From Lewinella cohaerens DSM 23179 (GTDB taxonomy: Bacteria > Bacteroidota > Bacteroidia > Chitinophagales > Saprospiraceae), in contig NZ_KB903587.1 of assembly GCF_000379805.1 (NCBI RefSeq), forward strand, positions 44,839 to 108,838: 64,000 bases of DNA, in the 5' to 3' direction. Below are positions 1 to 8,843 of the stretch, in pieces (within the stretch, counting starts at the first letter, position 1; each line of letters starts with the position of its first letter). Made by a program: the position numbers and the translations under genes. Under the pieces are notes generated by a model. It was not told where the DNA came from. It saw only the letters and a list, made by a program, of their open reading frames with translations, and ran no database searches.

Positions 1-210
1 AACGAGCAGGTAGGCAAAAACTTTAATGAATTCATCAATGCTTTTCGGGTAAAAGTCTTTAAGACCAAGGCACTAGACCCTGCCAATAGTCACCTGACGC
101 TGCTAGGGCTCGCTTATGAAAGTGGTTTCAATTCCAAGACCGTTTTTAATGCCTTTTTCAAAAAGACGGAGGGTATGACTCCGCGGAAGTGGGTGAAATC
201 ACAACAGTAA
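1..210 (+). CDS. AraC-family transcriptional regulator, C-terminal end (partial)
   Basis: An open frame runs in from the left edge and stops with TAA at 208-210. The 69 visible residues form the second helix-turn-helix of an AraC/XylS DNA-binding domain: an F-x-x-F-I-N-x-x-R segment, then L-A-Y-E-S-G-F-N-S-K-T-V-F-N-x-x-F-K and the closing G-M-T-P-R-K-W. This is the usual family signature (G-F-x-x-x-x-x-F-x-x-x-F-K-x-x-x-G-x-T-P). The N-terminal sensor part is outside the window, so the ligand and anchoring are unknown. It may act on the downstream TonB-dependent receptor at 488, but that is only inferred from position. Confidence 0.9.
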   Translation, partial: NEQVGKNFNEFINAFRVKVFKTKALDPANSHLTLLGLAYESGFNSKTVFNAFFKKTEGMTPRKWVKSQQ

Positions 211-487
211 TCTCGACGAGACCTCTTATTATAGCTCACAATCTTCCTTCCTAATTTACGGATGGATTCATTCAGCGGTTTTCCTTGCTGGATGGGCTGG
301 TGATATTGGCCATGCTCATTACCATAATGACTCATGTCTGCCATCCATAAAATCGCTCAAAAGCAATCAAGCTTTAAAAGTACGGAATCTCATAACTAGT
401 TCACAAATGTAATACCGGACGATGGCGGCGGTTACAGCCCCCATCTTTGCGTCAACAAAAATGCACTGAGCACTAAAATTTGTTGAT
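211..487. other. Intergenic gap before the TonB receptor
   Basis: This 277-nt stretch separates the AraC stop from the receptor start. An antisense frame (344 to 114) crosses it but overlaps the AraC coding end and has no recognisable domain, so it is not called. The CATCTTTG near 450 is one base off the Bacteroidota -7 box on the + strand and could be the receptor promoter; this is weak. Nothing else was recognised. Confidence 0.4.
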
Positions 488-2884
488 ATGCAAAACTTAA
501 TTCTAACACCGCTGCTGATCCTGTTCTTTGCCCTTAGTGGTTTGGGGCAGGAACTTTCGCAGACCGTCCGTGGCACCATCATTGATGCCAATACTCGCCA
601 ACCTATTATTGGAGCCGAAGTTATCATCGTCAACAGTGAACCGCTAAAAGGGGATGTCACTGATATTGATGGTAAATTTAAGCTCACGAAAGTACCGCTG
701 GGTCGCATTGATTTACGCTTGGCTTACCTCGGTTACGACAATACACTCGTTCCTAACATTGTCGTTAATTCCGGCAAGGAAGTCGTTCTGGAGCTCACGA
801 TGGAACAGGCTGCTATTGATATGGAAGAGGTCGTAGTGAAAGCTTTTCAAGGCAATGGCACTCCGACCAGCTCAATGGCCTTGATCAGCGCCCGTTCCAT
901 TTCTACCGAAGAGATCAGCCGAATGACCGGCAGTTTTAATGACCCCGCTATTATTACCGCCAATTACGCTGGGGTAGCAAATTCAGGAACTGGTGGCAAT
1001 GACATCATTGTTCGCGGTAATTCCCCCAAATACATGCAGTGGACCCTGGAGGGCGTGCCCATTACCAACCCCAATCACTTTGCTGACCAAAATGCAGTGC
1101 TCGGCTCCACCAGTACCCTGAATACTAACCTGCTGGCAACTTCAGATTTCTACATGGGTGCCTTTCCTGCCACTTTTGGCAATGCCTTGTCTGGTGTTTA
1201 CGATGTAAAACTGAGAAACGGTAACAATGAAAAGCGGGAGTATACTTTCGGGATCGGCCTATTAGGTACCGACCTGACCGTTGAGGGGCCGCTGAAACAG
1301 GGTTACGGAGGTTCTTTTTTGGTCAACTACCGCTACTCTACCGCAAGTATCCTCAACGATGCTGGCTTAGTAGAAGTGGATGGTAATCCAAGGTTTCAGG
1401 ATGCGGCCTTCAAACTGAATATGCCTACGCAAAAAGCGGGGACTTTCTCTCTCTTTGGCCTAGGCGGCATGAGTGACTTTTCGATTGTCAACGCGACGCC
1501 CGAAGACTGGACTACGCCCGGTGATGAGATCATGAGTGGCTTAATTTTTGAAGATTACGAAAAAGCTTCTTACCTCTTCAATACGGGACTAAATCACACG
1601 ATCAGCTTAGGAAAGCAGGGCTACCTCAAAAGCTCCTTGTCGTATTCACTGGAAGGTATTGATGACGACGTTTACCAAAAAACAGACTCCCTGGGTACAG
1701 GTATCAATAGTTACGCCAGCGAATTGCGGAAAAATACCTACCGTGCTAGTAGCACCTATCACCGGGAGATCAATCCAAAACATACTTTACAGGCGGGTGT
1801 GATCTACACTTTGTTTGACCAGTTTATCGACCAGCGGATGCGGCCAGCTATTGATTCGCCGCTGAGCCACTTGGTCGACTTTGACAAGCAACTGGGCAAC
1901 CTCCGCAGCTACGTTAGCTGGAAGTATCGCATGAACGACGACATAAGCCTGGTGGGTGGCTTGCACAATACCAATGTGTTTTTCAACCAAAAGCACACGC
2001 TGGAGCCCCGCCTATCGGCTCGCTGGCAAGTCAATGATCGCAACACTATGAGTTTTGGCTACGGGCTGCACAGCACGATGGAAAGCGTTCACCATTATTT
2101 TGCTAAAATTGAAGACAGCGCGGGTAATACCACCCAACCCAACAAAGACCTGGACCTACTGAAAGCTCATCATTTTGTTTTGGGTTACGAACACCAATTT
2201 GCTCCCGGCCTGATCGGCAAAGTCGAAGCTTACTACCAGCATCTTTATGACTTGCCGGTGGAGAATAACGACACCAGTTACTACGCGACTATCAACGAGG
2301 GTGCCGAGATCAAATATGTAGATCTCGTGAACGAAGGAACCGGGCGAAATTACGGCATTGAGCTTTCGCTACAGCGGTACTTCTCTGATGGGTACTACTT
2401 GCTCGCCAATACTTCTATTTACGAATCAGAGTACAAGACGCTGGAGGGAATCACCCGCAACACCCGCTTCAACACCAACTACCTGGTCAACCTGGTGGGT
2501 GGTAAAGAATTCACGCAGCTGGGCAAGAAACATAACAAAACCCTCGGTATCAATGCCCGCTTCTTTATGGGTGGTGGCCAAAAAGTGCTTCCCATCTTAC
2601 GAGATGCCCAAGGCAATGCAGCCGTGGACACCGCTAACAACCAGTACTGGGATTATGCCAAAGCTTACGAAAATGACATCGAAGATATCTATCAGATAAC
2701 GCTTTCGGTGAGTTATAAGATTGCCCGTAAATCAGCTACCCACGAACTCTTCCTCAATCTCGAAAACATTACCAACAACAAAGGTAAGCTCACCGAATAC
2801 TACGATCAGAATGCCCCCGGCGGAATTGGAAATACTACCCAGTTTGGGCTGCTGCCCAACATGATGTACCGGGTTTATTTCTAG
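488..2884 (+). CDS. TonB-dependent outer-membrane receptor with carboxypeptidase-regulatory-like domain
   Basis: A 798-residue outer-membrane transporter. Residues 1-21 are a signal peptide ending L-S-G-L-G-Q. Residues about 25-112 form the beta-sandwich CarboxypepD_reg-like domain common in Bacteroidota receptors (V-R-G-T-I-I-D-A...P-I-I-G-A-E-V, D-I-D-G-K-F-K-L, L-A-Y-L-G-Y). Residues about 130-240 form the plug, with a G-G-N-D-I-I-V-R-G-N-S-P segment and E-G-V-P-I-T-N-P. The rest is a long barrel ending in a terminal aromatic residue (Y-R-V-Y-F), as expected for BamA-inserted proteins. There is no SusD partner next to it, so a siderophore/metal or peptide substrate is as likely as a glycan. 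The start is the first ATG before the signal peptide. Confidence 0.92.
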   Translation: MQNLILTPLLILFFALSGLGQELSQTVRGTIIDANTRQPIIGAEVIIVNSEPLKGDVTDIDGKFKLTKVPLGRIDLRLAYLGYDNTLVPNIVVNSGKEVVLELTMEQAAIDMEEVVVKAFQGNGTPTSSMALISARSISTEEISRMTGSFNDPAIITANYAGVANSGTGGNDIIVRGNSPKYMQWTLEGVPITNPNHFADQNAVLGSTSTLNTNLLATSDFYMGAFPATFGNALSGVYDVKLRNGNNEKREYTFGIGLLGTDLTVEGPLKQGYGGSFLVNYRYSTASILNDAGLVEVDGNPRFQDAAFKLNMPTQKAGTFSLFGLGGMSDFSIVNATPEDWTTPGDEIMSGLIFEDYEKASYLFNTGLNHTISLGKQGYLKSSLSYSLEGIDDDVYQKTDSLGTGINSYASELRKNTYRASSTYHREINPKHTLQAGVIYTLFDQFIDQRMRPAIDSPLSHLVDFDKQLGNLRSYVSWKYRMNDDISLVGGLHNTNVFFNQKHTLEPRLSARWQVNDRNTMSFGYGLHSTMESVHHYFAKIEDSAGNTTQPNKDLDLLKAHHFVLGYEHQFAPGLIGKVEAYYQHLYDLPVENNDTSYYATINEGAEIKYVDLVNEGTGRNYGIELSLQRYFSDGYYLLANTSIYESEYKTLEGITRNTRFNTNYLVNLVGGKEFTQLGKKHNKTLGINARFFMGGGQKVLPILRDAQGNAAVDTANNQYWDYAKAYENDIEDIYQITLSVSYKIARKSATHELFLNLENITNNKGKLTEYYDQNAPGGIGNTTQFGLLPNMMYRVYF

Positions 2885-2931
2885 TAGATCAATTCGCAAG
2901 ATTGCAAGGCGAGTGCCCTAATAGAGCGACA

Positions 2932-2996
2932 GACAGCCTGGTGCCGATCCCGTCCCGACTTTTCTAATCGGGACGGGAGACGGCATGGCCCCAAAA
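2932..2996 (+). repeat. 65-nt palindromic interspersed element, copy 1
   Basis: This segment runs from GACAGCCTGGTGCC to GGCATGGCCCCAAAA and recurs at 6346-6410 (same strand) and 10913-10977 (opposite strand) with only a few substitutions. Its core is an inverted repeat, CCCGTCCCGACTT...A-TCGGGACGGG, able to form a stable hairpin. It lies between two genes and overlaps no coding sequence if the lipoprotein starts at 3027. It behaves like a REP/BIME-type element. Confidence 0.85.
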
Positions 2997-3026
2997 AATC
3001 AAATATTCAATTCAAAAAATCAAACG

Positions 3027-4268
3027 ATGAAAAACATTTTTCTTTTTTCCATTACGCTTTTATTGACGACCCTTTTTGTTTCTTCCTGTGACAAGGATGA
3101 TGACGCCCCACCTGTAACCACGACTATCGAGACGGCGGAGGAATTGACGACAGCCTTAGACAATATTTACGCGTCGGCTGAAGCACCGGGCTTTGCTGTT
3201 TCTGTGGTCAAAAATGACGCGATTATCTACCAGGAAGCTTTCGGCAAGGCGGACATTGCTGCCGGAAAGGATTTCACCAATCAGACTTTGCTACCGATTG
3301 GTTCCATTAGCAAAACCTTTATTGCTGCGGCTGTGGTAAAAGCGATTGAGGAGGGCTACTTCACGCTGGAGACCAACATCAATGATCTTTTGCCTTTTGA
3401 GGTAAACAACCCCAAACAACCGAACACGGCCATCAAGGTAAAACACCTGGTGACCCACACCTCGGGCCTGTTGGATGCCCCTGATTATTACCTCGCCGCT
3501 TACCACATTCTCCCCGGAGAGGACCTCACTGGGCTCGGCGCGCAAATCCTCACGGAGATTGGTGCTGAACAACGGCAGACAATTGCTTTGGGCGATTTCC
3601 TGGCGGCCTATTACCTGCCTGACGGCGAAGGCTATAGCCCTGATAATTTTGCCAATACAGCACCGGGGAATACCTGGAATTATTCAAACATTGCTTCTTC
3701 GCTCGCAGCGTACCTCGTAGAAGTAGCTACTGGCAAAGACTTCAAAGTATACGTCCAGGAAAATGTTTTCCAGCCCTTGGGCATGGATGATACGGCTTAT
3801 GATTTGGCAGATTTGGATGCCCAACACGTGGCCCAACTTTATTGGGATGAACAGACGTCTTTTCCAAAATACACCAATGATTCTTACCCCGATGGAGGCA
3901 TACACACCAGCAACGAAGACCTGGGCAAATACCTGACAGACATGATGAAAGGCGCACAGGGACAGTCTACTACCCTATTCTCGCAGGCGTCTTACGAGAT
4001 GCTATTATCTGCCTTGTTGCCCAGTGGAGTTTTGCCCACTTATGTTGGCGAAAATCAAGGTGTATTCTGGTTTTTGGGCAATGGTTTTATTCTCCACGAC
4101 GGCAGCGACCCCGGAACGGCCTGCGACCTGCGCTTTAATGAAGAGGGCACAGTGGGGTCTATCATAATGACAAACATGGATGCCTCTACCGATGAGCACG
4201 AGGAGGCATTTACCGAGGTAGCTACCGCCATTCTAACGGCGATCAACGAATTTTCTGATGCGAATTAA
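3027..4268 (+). CDS. Serine hydrolase, beta-lactamase/penicillin-binding-protein fold (surface lipoprotein)
   Basis: A 413-residue class C beta-lactamase/PBP4*-like hydrolase. The start at 3027 gives a clean lipoprotein signal with lipobox F-V-S-S-C (Cys21), followed by D-K-D-D-D, which resembles the Bacteroidota lipoprotein surface-export signal. An upstream in-frame start (2985) would run into the repeat at 2932-2996. Catalytic features are the S-I-S-K tetrad (Ser93, Lys96), Y-S-N (Tyr219 to Asn221) and a late H-D-G-S-D-P-G in place of the KTG box, as in esterase/D-aminopeptidase relatives. Family members cleave peptides or esters; antibiotic hydrolysis should not be assumed. The exact substrate is unknown. 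Confidence 0.88.
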   Translation: MKNIFLFSITLLLTTLFVSSCDKDDDAPPVTTTIETAEELTTALDNIYASAEAPGFAVSVVKNDAIIYQEAFGKADIAAGKDFTNQTLLPIGSISKTFIAAAVVKAIEEGYFTLETNINDLLPFEVNNPKQPNTAIKVKHLVTHTSGLLDAPDYYLAAYHILPGEDLTGLGAQILTEIGAEQRQTIALGDFLAAYYLPDGEGYSPDNFANTAPGNTWNYSNIASSLAAYLVEVATGKDFKVYVQENVFQPLGMDDTAYDLADLDAQHVAQLYWDEQTSFPKYTNDSYPDGGIHTSNEDLGKYLTDMMKGAQGQSTTLFSQASYEMLLSALLPSGVLPTYVGENQGVFWFLGNGFILHDGSDPGTACDLRFNEEGTVGSIIMTNMDASTDEHEEAFTEVATAILTAINEFSDAN

Positions 4269-4309
4269 GCGTTAGCGAAACCTATAAAAACAGACTTTTT
4301 TATTAATAG

Positions 4310-4370
4310 ACTTGTTCTGCCAGGATCATCTCGGGGGCAAATCGTACCAAGCTGACCCAGCAGAACAAGT
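4310..4370. promoter_or_regulatory. 11-bp inverted repeat in the leader of the DUF4386 gene
   Basis: ACTTGTTCTGC at 4310-4320 is repeated as its reverse complement at 4360-4370, with 39 nt between. It lies between the hydrolase stop and the ATG at 4386. It could be an operator, a leader hairpin or a weak terminator of the upstream gene; no T-tract follows, so regulation is slightly favoured. Confidence 0.35.
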
Positions 4371-4385
4371 TTAATCCCCGACTTT

Positions 4386-5069
4386 ATGACAAACAAGAAG
4401 AACATCGCCAGAAGAGCCGGACTGTTGTATTTGATCGTGATCCTATTTGGTACGTTTGCGGAACTGCATGTACGTGCAGCACTGGTGGTGCCCGGTCATT
4501 CACAAGCAACCGTGAGTAATATTCTCAATCACCAACTGTCGTTCCGGCTGGCTTTTCTCAGCGATCTCCTGATGCAAGTTGCTTTTTTCTATCTGGCCTT
4601 GACCTTATACCGCCTGTTCGAATCCGTAAATCGCCGTTTCGCCTTGTCTATGCTCCTGAATGTGGCCATTGGAGTAGCAATCATGTGCTTGAATATGCTC
4701 CATCACTTTGCCGTGATTTTATTGCTCGATGAAGGTGGGTATCTCCATGCTTTTAGTAATGAACAACTCACAGGCATGGTTGCTTTTTTTCTTGAGCTTC
4801 ACAAATACGGCTATCGGATTGCGCAGATATTCTTTGGCATTTGGTTGTTCCCCTTGGGGTATTTGGTTTGTCAATCAGGCTACTTTCCTAAGGTTCTTGG
4901 CATAATGCTATTGGTGGCTGGTCTTAGTTTTCTGGTCGATTTCTTCCTGTTCTTTCTTTTGACAGACTACAGCGCAGCTACTTCCTCGCTGGTGACTTTG
5001 CCCACCGTAATTGGAGAATTTTCTCTCTGCGTATGGTTATTAATCAAAGGTGTAAAAACAGTAGCATGA
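4386..5069 (+). CDS. DUF4386 family integral membrane protein
   Basis: A 227-residue polytopic protein with about six hydrophobic segments. The opening (K-K-x-A-R-x-A-G-L-L-Y-L-I-x-I-L-F-G) and the following periplasmic stretch with R-A-A-L-V-V-P-G match the DUF4386 family, whose biochemical role is not known. The stop overlaps the start of the next gene as ATGA (5066-5069), so the two are translationally coupled. The two probably work together, or belong to one stress or small-molecule response unit. Confidence 0.85.
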   Translation: MTNKKNIARRAGLLYLIVILFGTFAELHVRAALVVPGHSQATVSNILNHQLSFRLAFLSDLLMQVAFFYLALTLYRLFESVNRRFALSMLLNVAIGVAIMCLNMLHHFAVILLLDEGGYLHAFSNEQLTGMVAFFLELHKYGYRIAQIFFGIWLFPLGYLVCQSGYFPKVLGIMLLVAGLSFLVDFFLFFLLTDYSAATSSLVTLPTVIGEFSLCVWLLIKGVKTVA

Positions 5070-5779
5070 AATTATCCAACCAACATAAAAAGGACCGCTG
5101 GCCGTTAGTAAACTCCTACTTCAACAAACTGGATGATCTGGCTACCCCTTACCAATCGATGAGTATAGAAACCAGTTTTGGCGATACACACATCGTATTG
5201 ATTGGGCCCAGTGATAAGCCACCCTTGGTGCTACTCCACGAGGCGCAAAGTAATGCAGCATTGATGATTGAAGCCTTTAAAGGCCTGTTACAAGATTTTC
5301 AGATCTATGCCATCGACCTATTGGGAGAAGCCAATTTGAGTGCCCAGTTTTCCCTCCGTAAAACAGATGAATCCTACGCCCAATGGATGTTTGAGTTACT
5401 GACTCGGATGAACATCGAAAAAGGCACTTTAGTGGGCCTTGGGGAAGGAGGATTCATCGCGTGGAAATCGCTGAGTTTTCTAAAAAACCGAATCGTACGT
5501 GCTTTTCTTATTGATCCTACCTGGATCATTGCTAGAGAAGATTCGCCGAAAGAAGAAGATTACCCATTGATTACCGCTGAGGAGGCGAATTGTATTGCTA
5601 CTCCTCTGTACATCATTGCCGGGGAGGCATATCCTGATTTTTCAGGAAGGAAGTTATTGGCTTACGCCAGAACTATCTTCCCTTCCCTACAAGAAACCCT
5701 GTTGCTCGAAACGACAGCAGTAACTACTACGACTCAAGGCTACGAGCGCATCACTAATTTTATTAAAGACCAATTCTAA
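5066..5779 (+). CDS. Alpha/beta-hydrolase-fold protein with degenerate active site
   Basis: A 237-residue protein clearly built on the alpha/beta hydrolase fold: strand-turn P-P-L-V-L-L-H, then F-Q-I-Y-A-I-D-L-L-G-E and a nucleophile-elbow region V-G-L-G-E-G-G-F. In active relatives the elbow is G-L-S-x-G-G; here the nucleophile Ser is Gly. The oxyanion-hole H-G is H-E, and the usual late catalytic His motif is absent near the C-terminus (T-T-T-T-Q-G-Y). So catalysis looks lost while the fold is kept and the frame is intact. The start at 5066 is chosen for the ATGA overlap with the DUF4386 gene. It may be a pseudoenzyme binding partner or ligand sensor. Confidence 0.8.
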   Translation: MKLSNQHKKDRWPLVNSYFNKLDDLATPYQSMSIETSFGDTHIVLIGPSDKPPLVLLHEAQSNAALMIEAFKGLLQDFQIYAIDLLGEANLSAQFSLRKTDESYAQWMFELLTRMNIEKGTLVGLGEGGFIAWKSLSFLKNRIVRAFLIDPTWIIAREDSPKEEDYPLITAEEANCIATPLYIIAGEAYPDFSGRKLLAYARTIFPSLQETLLLETTAVTTTTQGYERITNFIKDQF

Positions 5780-5780
5780 T

Positions 5781-6092
5781 CATTGCAAAGACCGCAGCTT
5801 TGAAGGTTTTGTGCCTGCGATTCAATATTGGGTCGACAATCGGTGGTGGGTCAGTGGCGGTGTAGGGCTGGCCATTGATGCTCCTGCGCTTTATGAAATA
5901 AAAAAAATCAAGGACGAGACCTTCAATTTTGGCTGTGCGGTCACCTTGAGTAGCGGCTATGAGATACGCCAAACCGACAATTTTGCGATTGACCTCCAGA
6001 GTAAAATCCACCTGGGCCGAGTATTCCTCGATGGTGATGAATACCGCGACGGGGCGGCATTCTCGGTGGGTGTTGGTTTCACTTGGTATTGA
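5781..6092 (+). pseudogene. C-terminal remnant of an outer-membrane beta-barrel protein
   Basis: An open stretch directly after the preceding stop encodes about 100 residues of alternating polar/aromatic beta strands (P-A-I-Q-Y-W-V, W-W-V-S-G-G-V-G-L, I-D-L-Q-S-K-I-H-L-G) ending F-S-V-G-V-G-F-T-W-Y. This is a typical terminal beta-signal of a small outer-membrane barrel. There is no ATG, no signal peptide and no N-terminal half; only a GTG at 5811 could start it. It is most simply the 3' end of a gene whose front was deleted. Confidence 0.65.
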
Positions 6093-6271
6093 TGTTTTTT
6101 GGTGCGGAGTGCGGTTTTTGGTGCAAGGTGCGATGAATACTTCCGAAACTTGTCCAAGGCATTCCGACGGGGCAGATTTTACTTCCGTCCGAGTGGGTAT
6201 CCCACCTCCGACCCTGCGGGCCACCTCCGCCCGAGCAGAGGACATGGGCGGGCCGTGGCCCGTGGAGTTAC

Positions 6272-6410
6272 ATCCAGTGCGTAGGCCAGCAGGCCGAAGC
6301 TCGGGGCCGGGACGGGGCAAGGACAATGGGATGGTAACACTAGTGGACAGCCCGGTGCCGATCCCGCCCCGACTTTTCTAGTCGGGACGGGAGATGGCAT
6401 GGCCCCAAAA
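6272..6410 (+). repeat. Interspersed palindromic element, extended copy 2
   Basis: The last 65 nt (6346-6410) match 2932-2996. The preceding ~70 nt, from ATCCAGTGCG through AGGCCGAAGCTCGGGG and GGACAATGGGATGGTAAC, match the reverse strand at 10913-11086. The two long copies are therefore one element of about 140 nt in inverted orientation 4.6 kb apart, bracketing the metalloprotease and surface-protein genes. Confidence 0.85.
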
Positions 6411-6515
6411 GCAAATCCCAACCTCTGGGTAAGACCAAAGATCGGGACAGCTCTTTTCAGGGGATTTATTTCAGGGTGCGAAAAGTGCGAGTGCGGAGTG
6501 CGAGGGTGCAAAACG

Positions 6516-6670
6516 CCTAACTTTTACACCCTTACACTTTTCCATCCTTTACACCTTTTGGGTGCGAGGTGCGTTTTTTGGTGCGGGGTGCGAGGATGCA
6601 GGGTTAGCTGAACCTAACTTTTACACCCTTACACTTTTCCATCCTTTACACTTTTTGGGTGCGGGGTGCG
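6516..6670. repeat. 58-nt direct repeat pair with 97-nt period
   Basis: CCTAACTTTTACACCCTTAC and the following 38 nt through GGTGCGAGGTGCG occur at 6516-6573 and again, with about two base changes, at 6613-6670. The spacer repeats the GTGCG theme. No coding role is apparent. Confidence 0.85.
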
Positions 6671-6731
6671 AAGTGCTTTGTGCGGGGTAACTTCCGAACT
6701 CCCACTTCCAATTTCCGACTTTGCAGAGGCC

Positions 6732-8810
6732 CTATTCTTTCATCACAGGCCGCACAATGGTCTCGCTACCGGTTTGGAGGACGACATAATACATTCCTGG
6801 TGCCCAAGAAGTTACATTGACTTCCATGTTCAGTTGGCCCTGCTCGATTTTTTGATCTTGGGGCAAGGTGTAAACTGTTTGGCCCAGCTGATTGATGATG
6901 CGTAGTCCTGCTGTATCCACCTCTTTTTCAATAGTCATATTGAGGTAGAGTAAGTCGTGGGTAGGGTTCGGGTAAGCAGTGAGTTCATTGCCCTGGGGAC
7001 TGGCCTCGTTGTTTGAGATTCTCGTTCCCTGGGCATTGTCATTATCGTAAACGATCATGTTCATTTCTGCCGGGTTGGCACACAAATCATCGAGAATTTG
7101 GGCGATAAAAAGTTCTGTGGCTTCAAAGCCTGGCTCTAAAATGATTTGGTTGCCCGCCTGAAAGACTACGACTTGTGGTGCGGCACCAGTAGCTACGCCA
7201 GTGGACGTGATCGTGCTATTGGCATAGTAAATACCATCGGGAATCGGTGCGCCATTGATGGTGCGATCGGTAAATTCTTCGCAGCCACAATCTTCATCTG
7301 TGAGGCAATCAGCCGTTAGGAACAGGTCGTTGATCACTGCTCCGACTTCTGCGTGGAAGCCGTTCAGGATATCACGACCAATGGCCTGGGTGTGGCAATA
7401 ACTCATAATCGTTCCGCGGCCATTGGCGGTATTGGGAGTTACCGGGTTCATGGGATCAAAACAGGCACCGCCTTCAGCAGCACTTGCTTCGTCGGCCTCA
7501 TCTACGTTGTCATCACCAGCGCAGCATTCACAACCATCCATGTTGGTATCACCGGGGCAATCGCCATCGTCATCACCTCCATTGGTAAGTACCCAGCTGT
7601 TGCCACAATCGTCAATCTGTTGATTATTGCCAGGGCCCCAAACACAAGCCTGCGTGTGACGGGCTCCCAAAATGTGGCCCATCTCGTGCGCTGCACGAAC
7701 AAAAGTACTGGAGGTAGATGGCAAACTGCTCACATCAAAAGAAGCAGTCAAGCTACCACTCACACAGTGTGGTCCGGGTGAACCTCCGCAAATGCTGCCG
7801 ATACCATCAGCTAGTCCGCCACCAATATTACGCGTAGTAATCAAGTGAGCCAAGTCGCCATTAAAGGCTGGTCGCGTCGCTATAAACTCATCCAATACGG
7901 CGCCTGTTCCGTCTTCATCATCTTCATCACTGTAAGGATCGGCAACATCCCATACGAAGATCTCTGATACTTCCATGTTCACTTCTATATTGCGGTAAGC
8001 AATAATAGACTCAGCCATGATGCCCATGATGTAATTGGTCACCGCTAGCAGGCTGTTGCTATGATCCGTGTATACCTGAAATTCTGTTTCTACATACACC
8101 TTCACACAGCCGCCGCCTTCTATCATTCTGTTATCAGAAGTTTTAGGTTTCTCAGTTGCTGGTGGTAGTGGCGTATCCACGGTATGACAATCCCAATTGG
8201 CTTCTTCGCGCAATAACTTGCGTTCGTCAAAGAGTACGTATTGCCCAGAATCATCCTGCATCTTACCCAGCACGTAAGTACTGGCGCGGTCGCCGATAAT
8301 CATTCGCAATTGGTTCCCAAAAAGGCTAAGCGTAGCAATGGAATTCGGATCTCCCTCTACCATGCCGGTGTAAAACAAGCCGGTGGGGCCAGTAATCGTT
8401 TCCTGACCTGAGGCGGTATGCACCTGAAATCCTTCCGAAGCTACTTCGAACTGGGTCAATTCCAGAACAATATTCTTGCCTGCACCTACTGGTATGGCAA
8501 AGCTGATATCGCGTGGACCTTCCCGAAGGGTATTCATCAGTCCATCGGCATTCAAATCCAGTAAAACTGGATCAAGCACCCAATCCTGGAGGCTGGCATT
8601 GCTTCTGTTGTTGGACAACCGAAACAAGTCTACTTCCGTCAGTTTGCCTTGCAGTGCTTTGCGCTCTTGAATAAGCTGGACCGTCGGCTTGAGGTCCATT
8701 TCGACCTTGGGATAGCGCTTGTCCTCAAGGGTATTGGTAATTAAATCTTGCCCGAAGCCCAAGGTGCAAACCGCACACAAGAATGCCAGGACGAGCCATA
8801 AGTTTTTCAT
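6732..8810 (-). CDS. Secreted reprolysin-like zinc metalloprotease with T9SS sorting domain
   Basis: A 692-residue secreted protease. Residues 1-21 are a signal peptide (ending C-T-L-G-F-G-Q), followed by a propeptide-like region to about 210 and an M12B-type catalytic domain. This carries H-E-M-G-H-I-L-G-A-R-H (His375, Glu376, His379, His385), the extended zinc motif of metzincins. An Asp-rich, Cys-rich loop at about 405-440 probably binds calcium. A short domain with I-I-L-E-P-G-F-E-A follows, and residues from about 610 form a Por/T9SS C-terminal sorting domain (A-Y-P-N-P-T...). It is thus expected to be exported across the outer membrane. ATG at 8810 is chosen over an in-frame TTG two codons upstream because it opens the signal peptide. 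Confidence 0.9.
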   Translation of the reverse strand: MKNLWLVLAFLCAVCTLGFGQDLITNTLEDKRYPKVEMDLKPTVQLIQERKALQGKLTEVDLFRLSNNRSNASLQDWVLDPVLLDLNADGLMNTLREGPRDISFAIPVGAGKNIVLELTQFEVASEGFQVHTASGQETITGPTGLFYTGMVEGDPNSIATLSLFGNQLRMIIGDRASTYVLGKMQDDSGQYVLFDERKLLREEANWDCHTVDTPLPPATEKPKTSDNRMIEGGGCVKVYVETEFQVYTDHSNSLLAVTNYIMGIMAESIIAYRNIEVNMEVSEIFVWDVADPYSDEDDEDGTGAVLDEFIATRPAFNGDLAHLITTRNIGGGLADGIGSICGGSPGPHCVSGSLTASFDVSSLPSTSSTFVRAAHEMGHILGARHTQACVWGPGNNQQIDDCGNSWVLTNGGDDDGDCPGDTNMDGCECCAGDDNVDEADEASAAEGGACFDPMNPVTPNTANGRGTIMSYCHTQAIGRDILNGFHAEVGAVINDLFLTADCLTDEDCGCEEFTDRTINGAPIPDGIYYANSTITSTGVATGAAPQVVVFQAGNQIILEPGFEATELFIAQILDDLCANPAEMNMIVYDNDNAQGTRISNNEASPQGNELTAYPNPTHDLLYLNMTIEKEVDTAGLRIINQLGQTVYTLPQDQKIEQGQLNMEVNVTSWAPGMYYVVLQTGSETIVRPVMKE

Positions 8811-8843
8811 AATCAAAGGATTTAACGTTGATAAATAGCTGGC

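Larger units (their letters stand above)
6093..6731. other. Repeat-rich intergenic region (639 nt)
   Basis: Between the barrel remnant and the metalloprotease stop there are GC-rich low-complexity runs (GTGCGGAGTGCGG-like strings), one extended copy of the interspersed palindromic element (6272-6410) and a 58-nt direct repeat pair (6516-6573, 6613-6670). Several open frames cross it on both strands but have biased composition and no domain, so none is called. Confidence 0.7.

Noticed and set aside
114..344. 76-codon antisense frame at the left edge
   Set aside because: Half of it is antisense to the AraC coding end; no recognisable protein features.
6179..6511. Overlapping frames on both strands in the 6.1-6.7 kb gap
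   Set aside because: They lie in GC-rich repeats, have Pro/Arg/Cys-skewed translations, and equal-length frames occur on the opposite strand.
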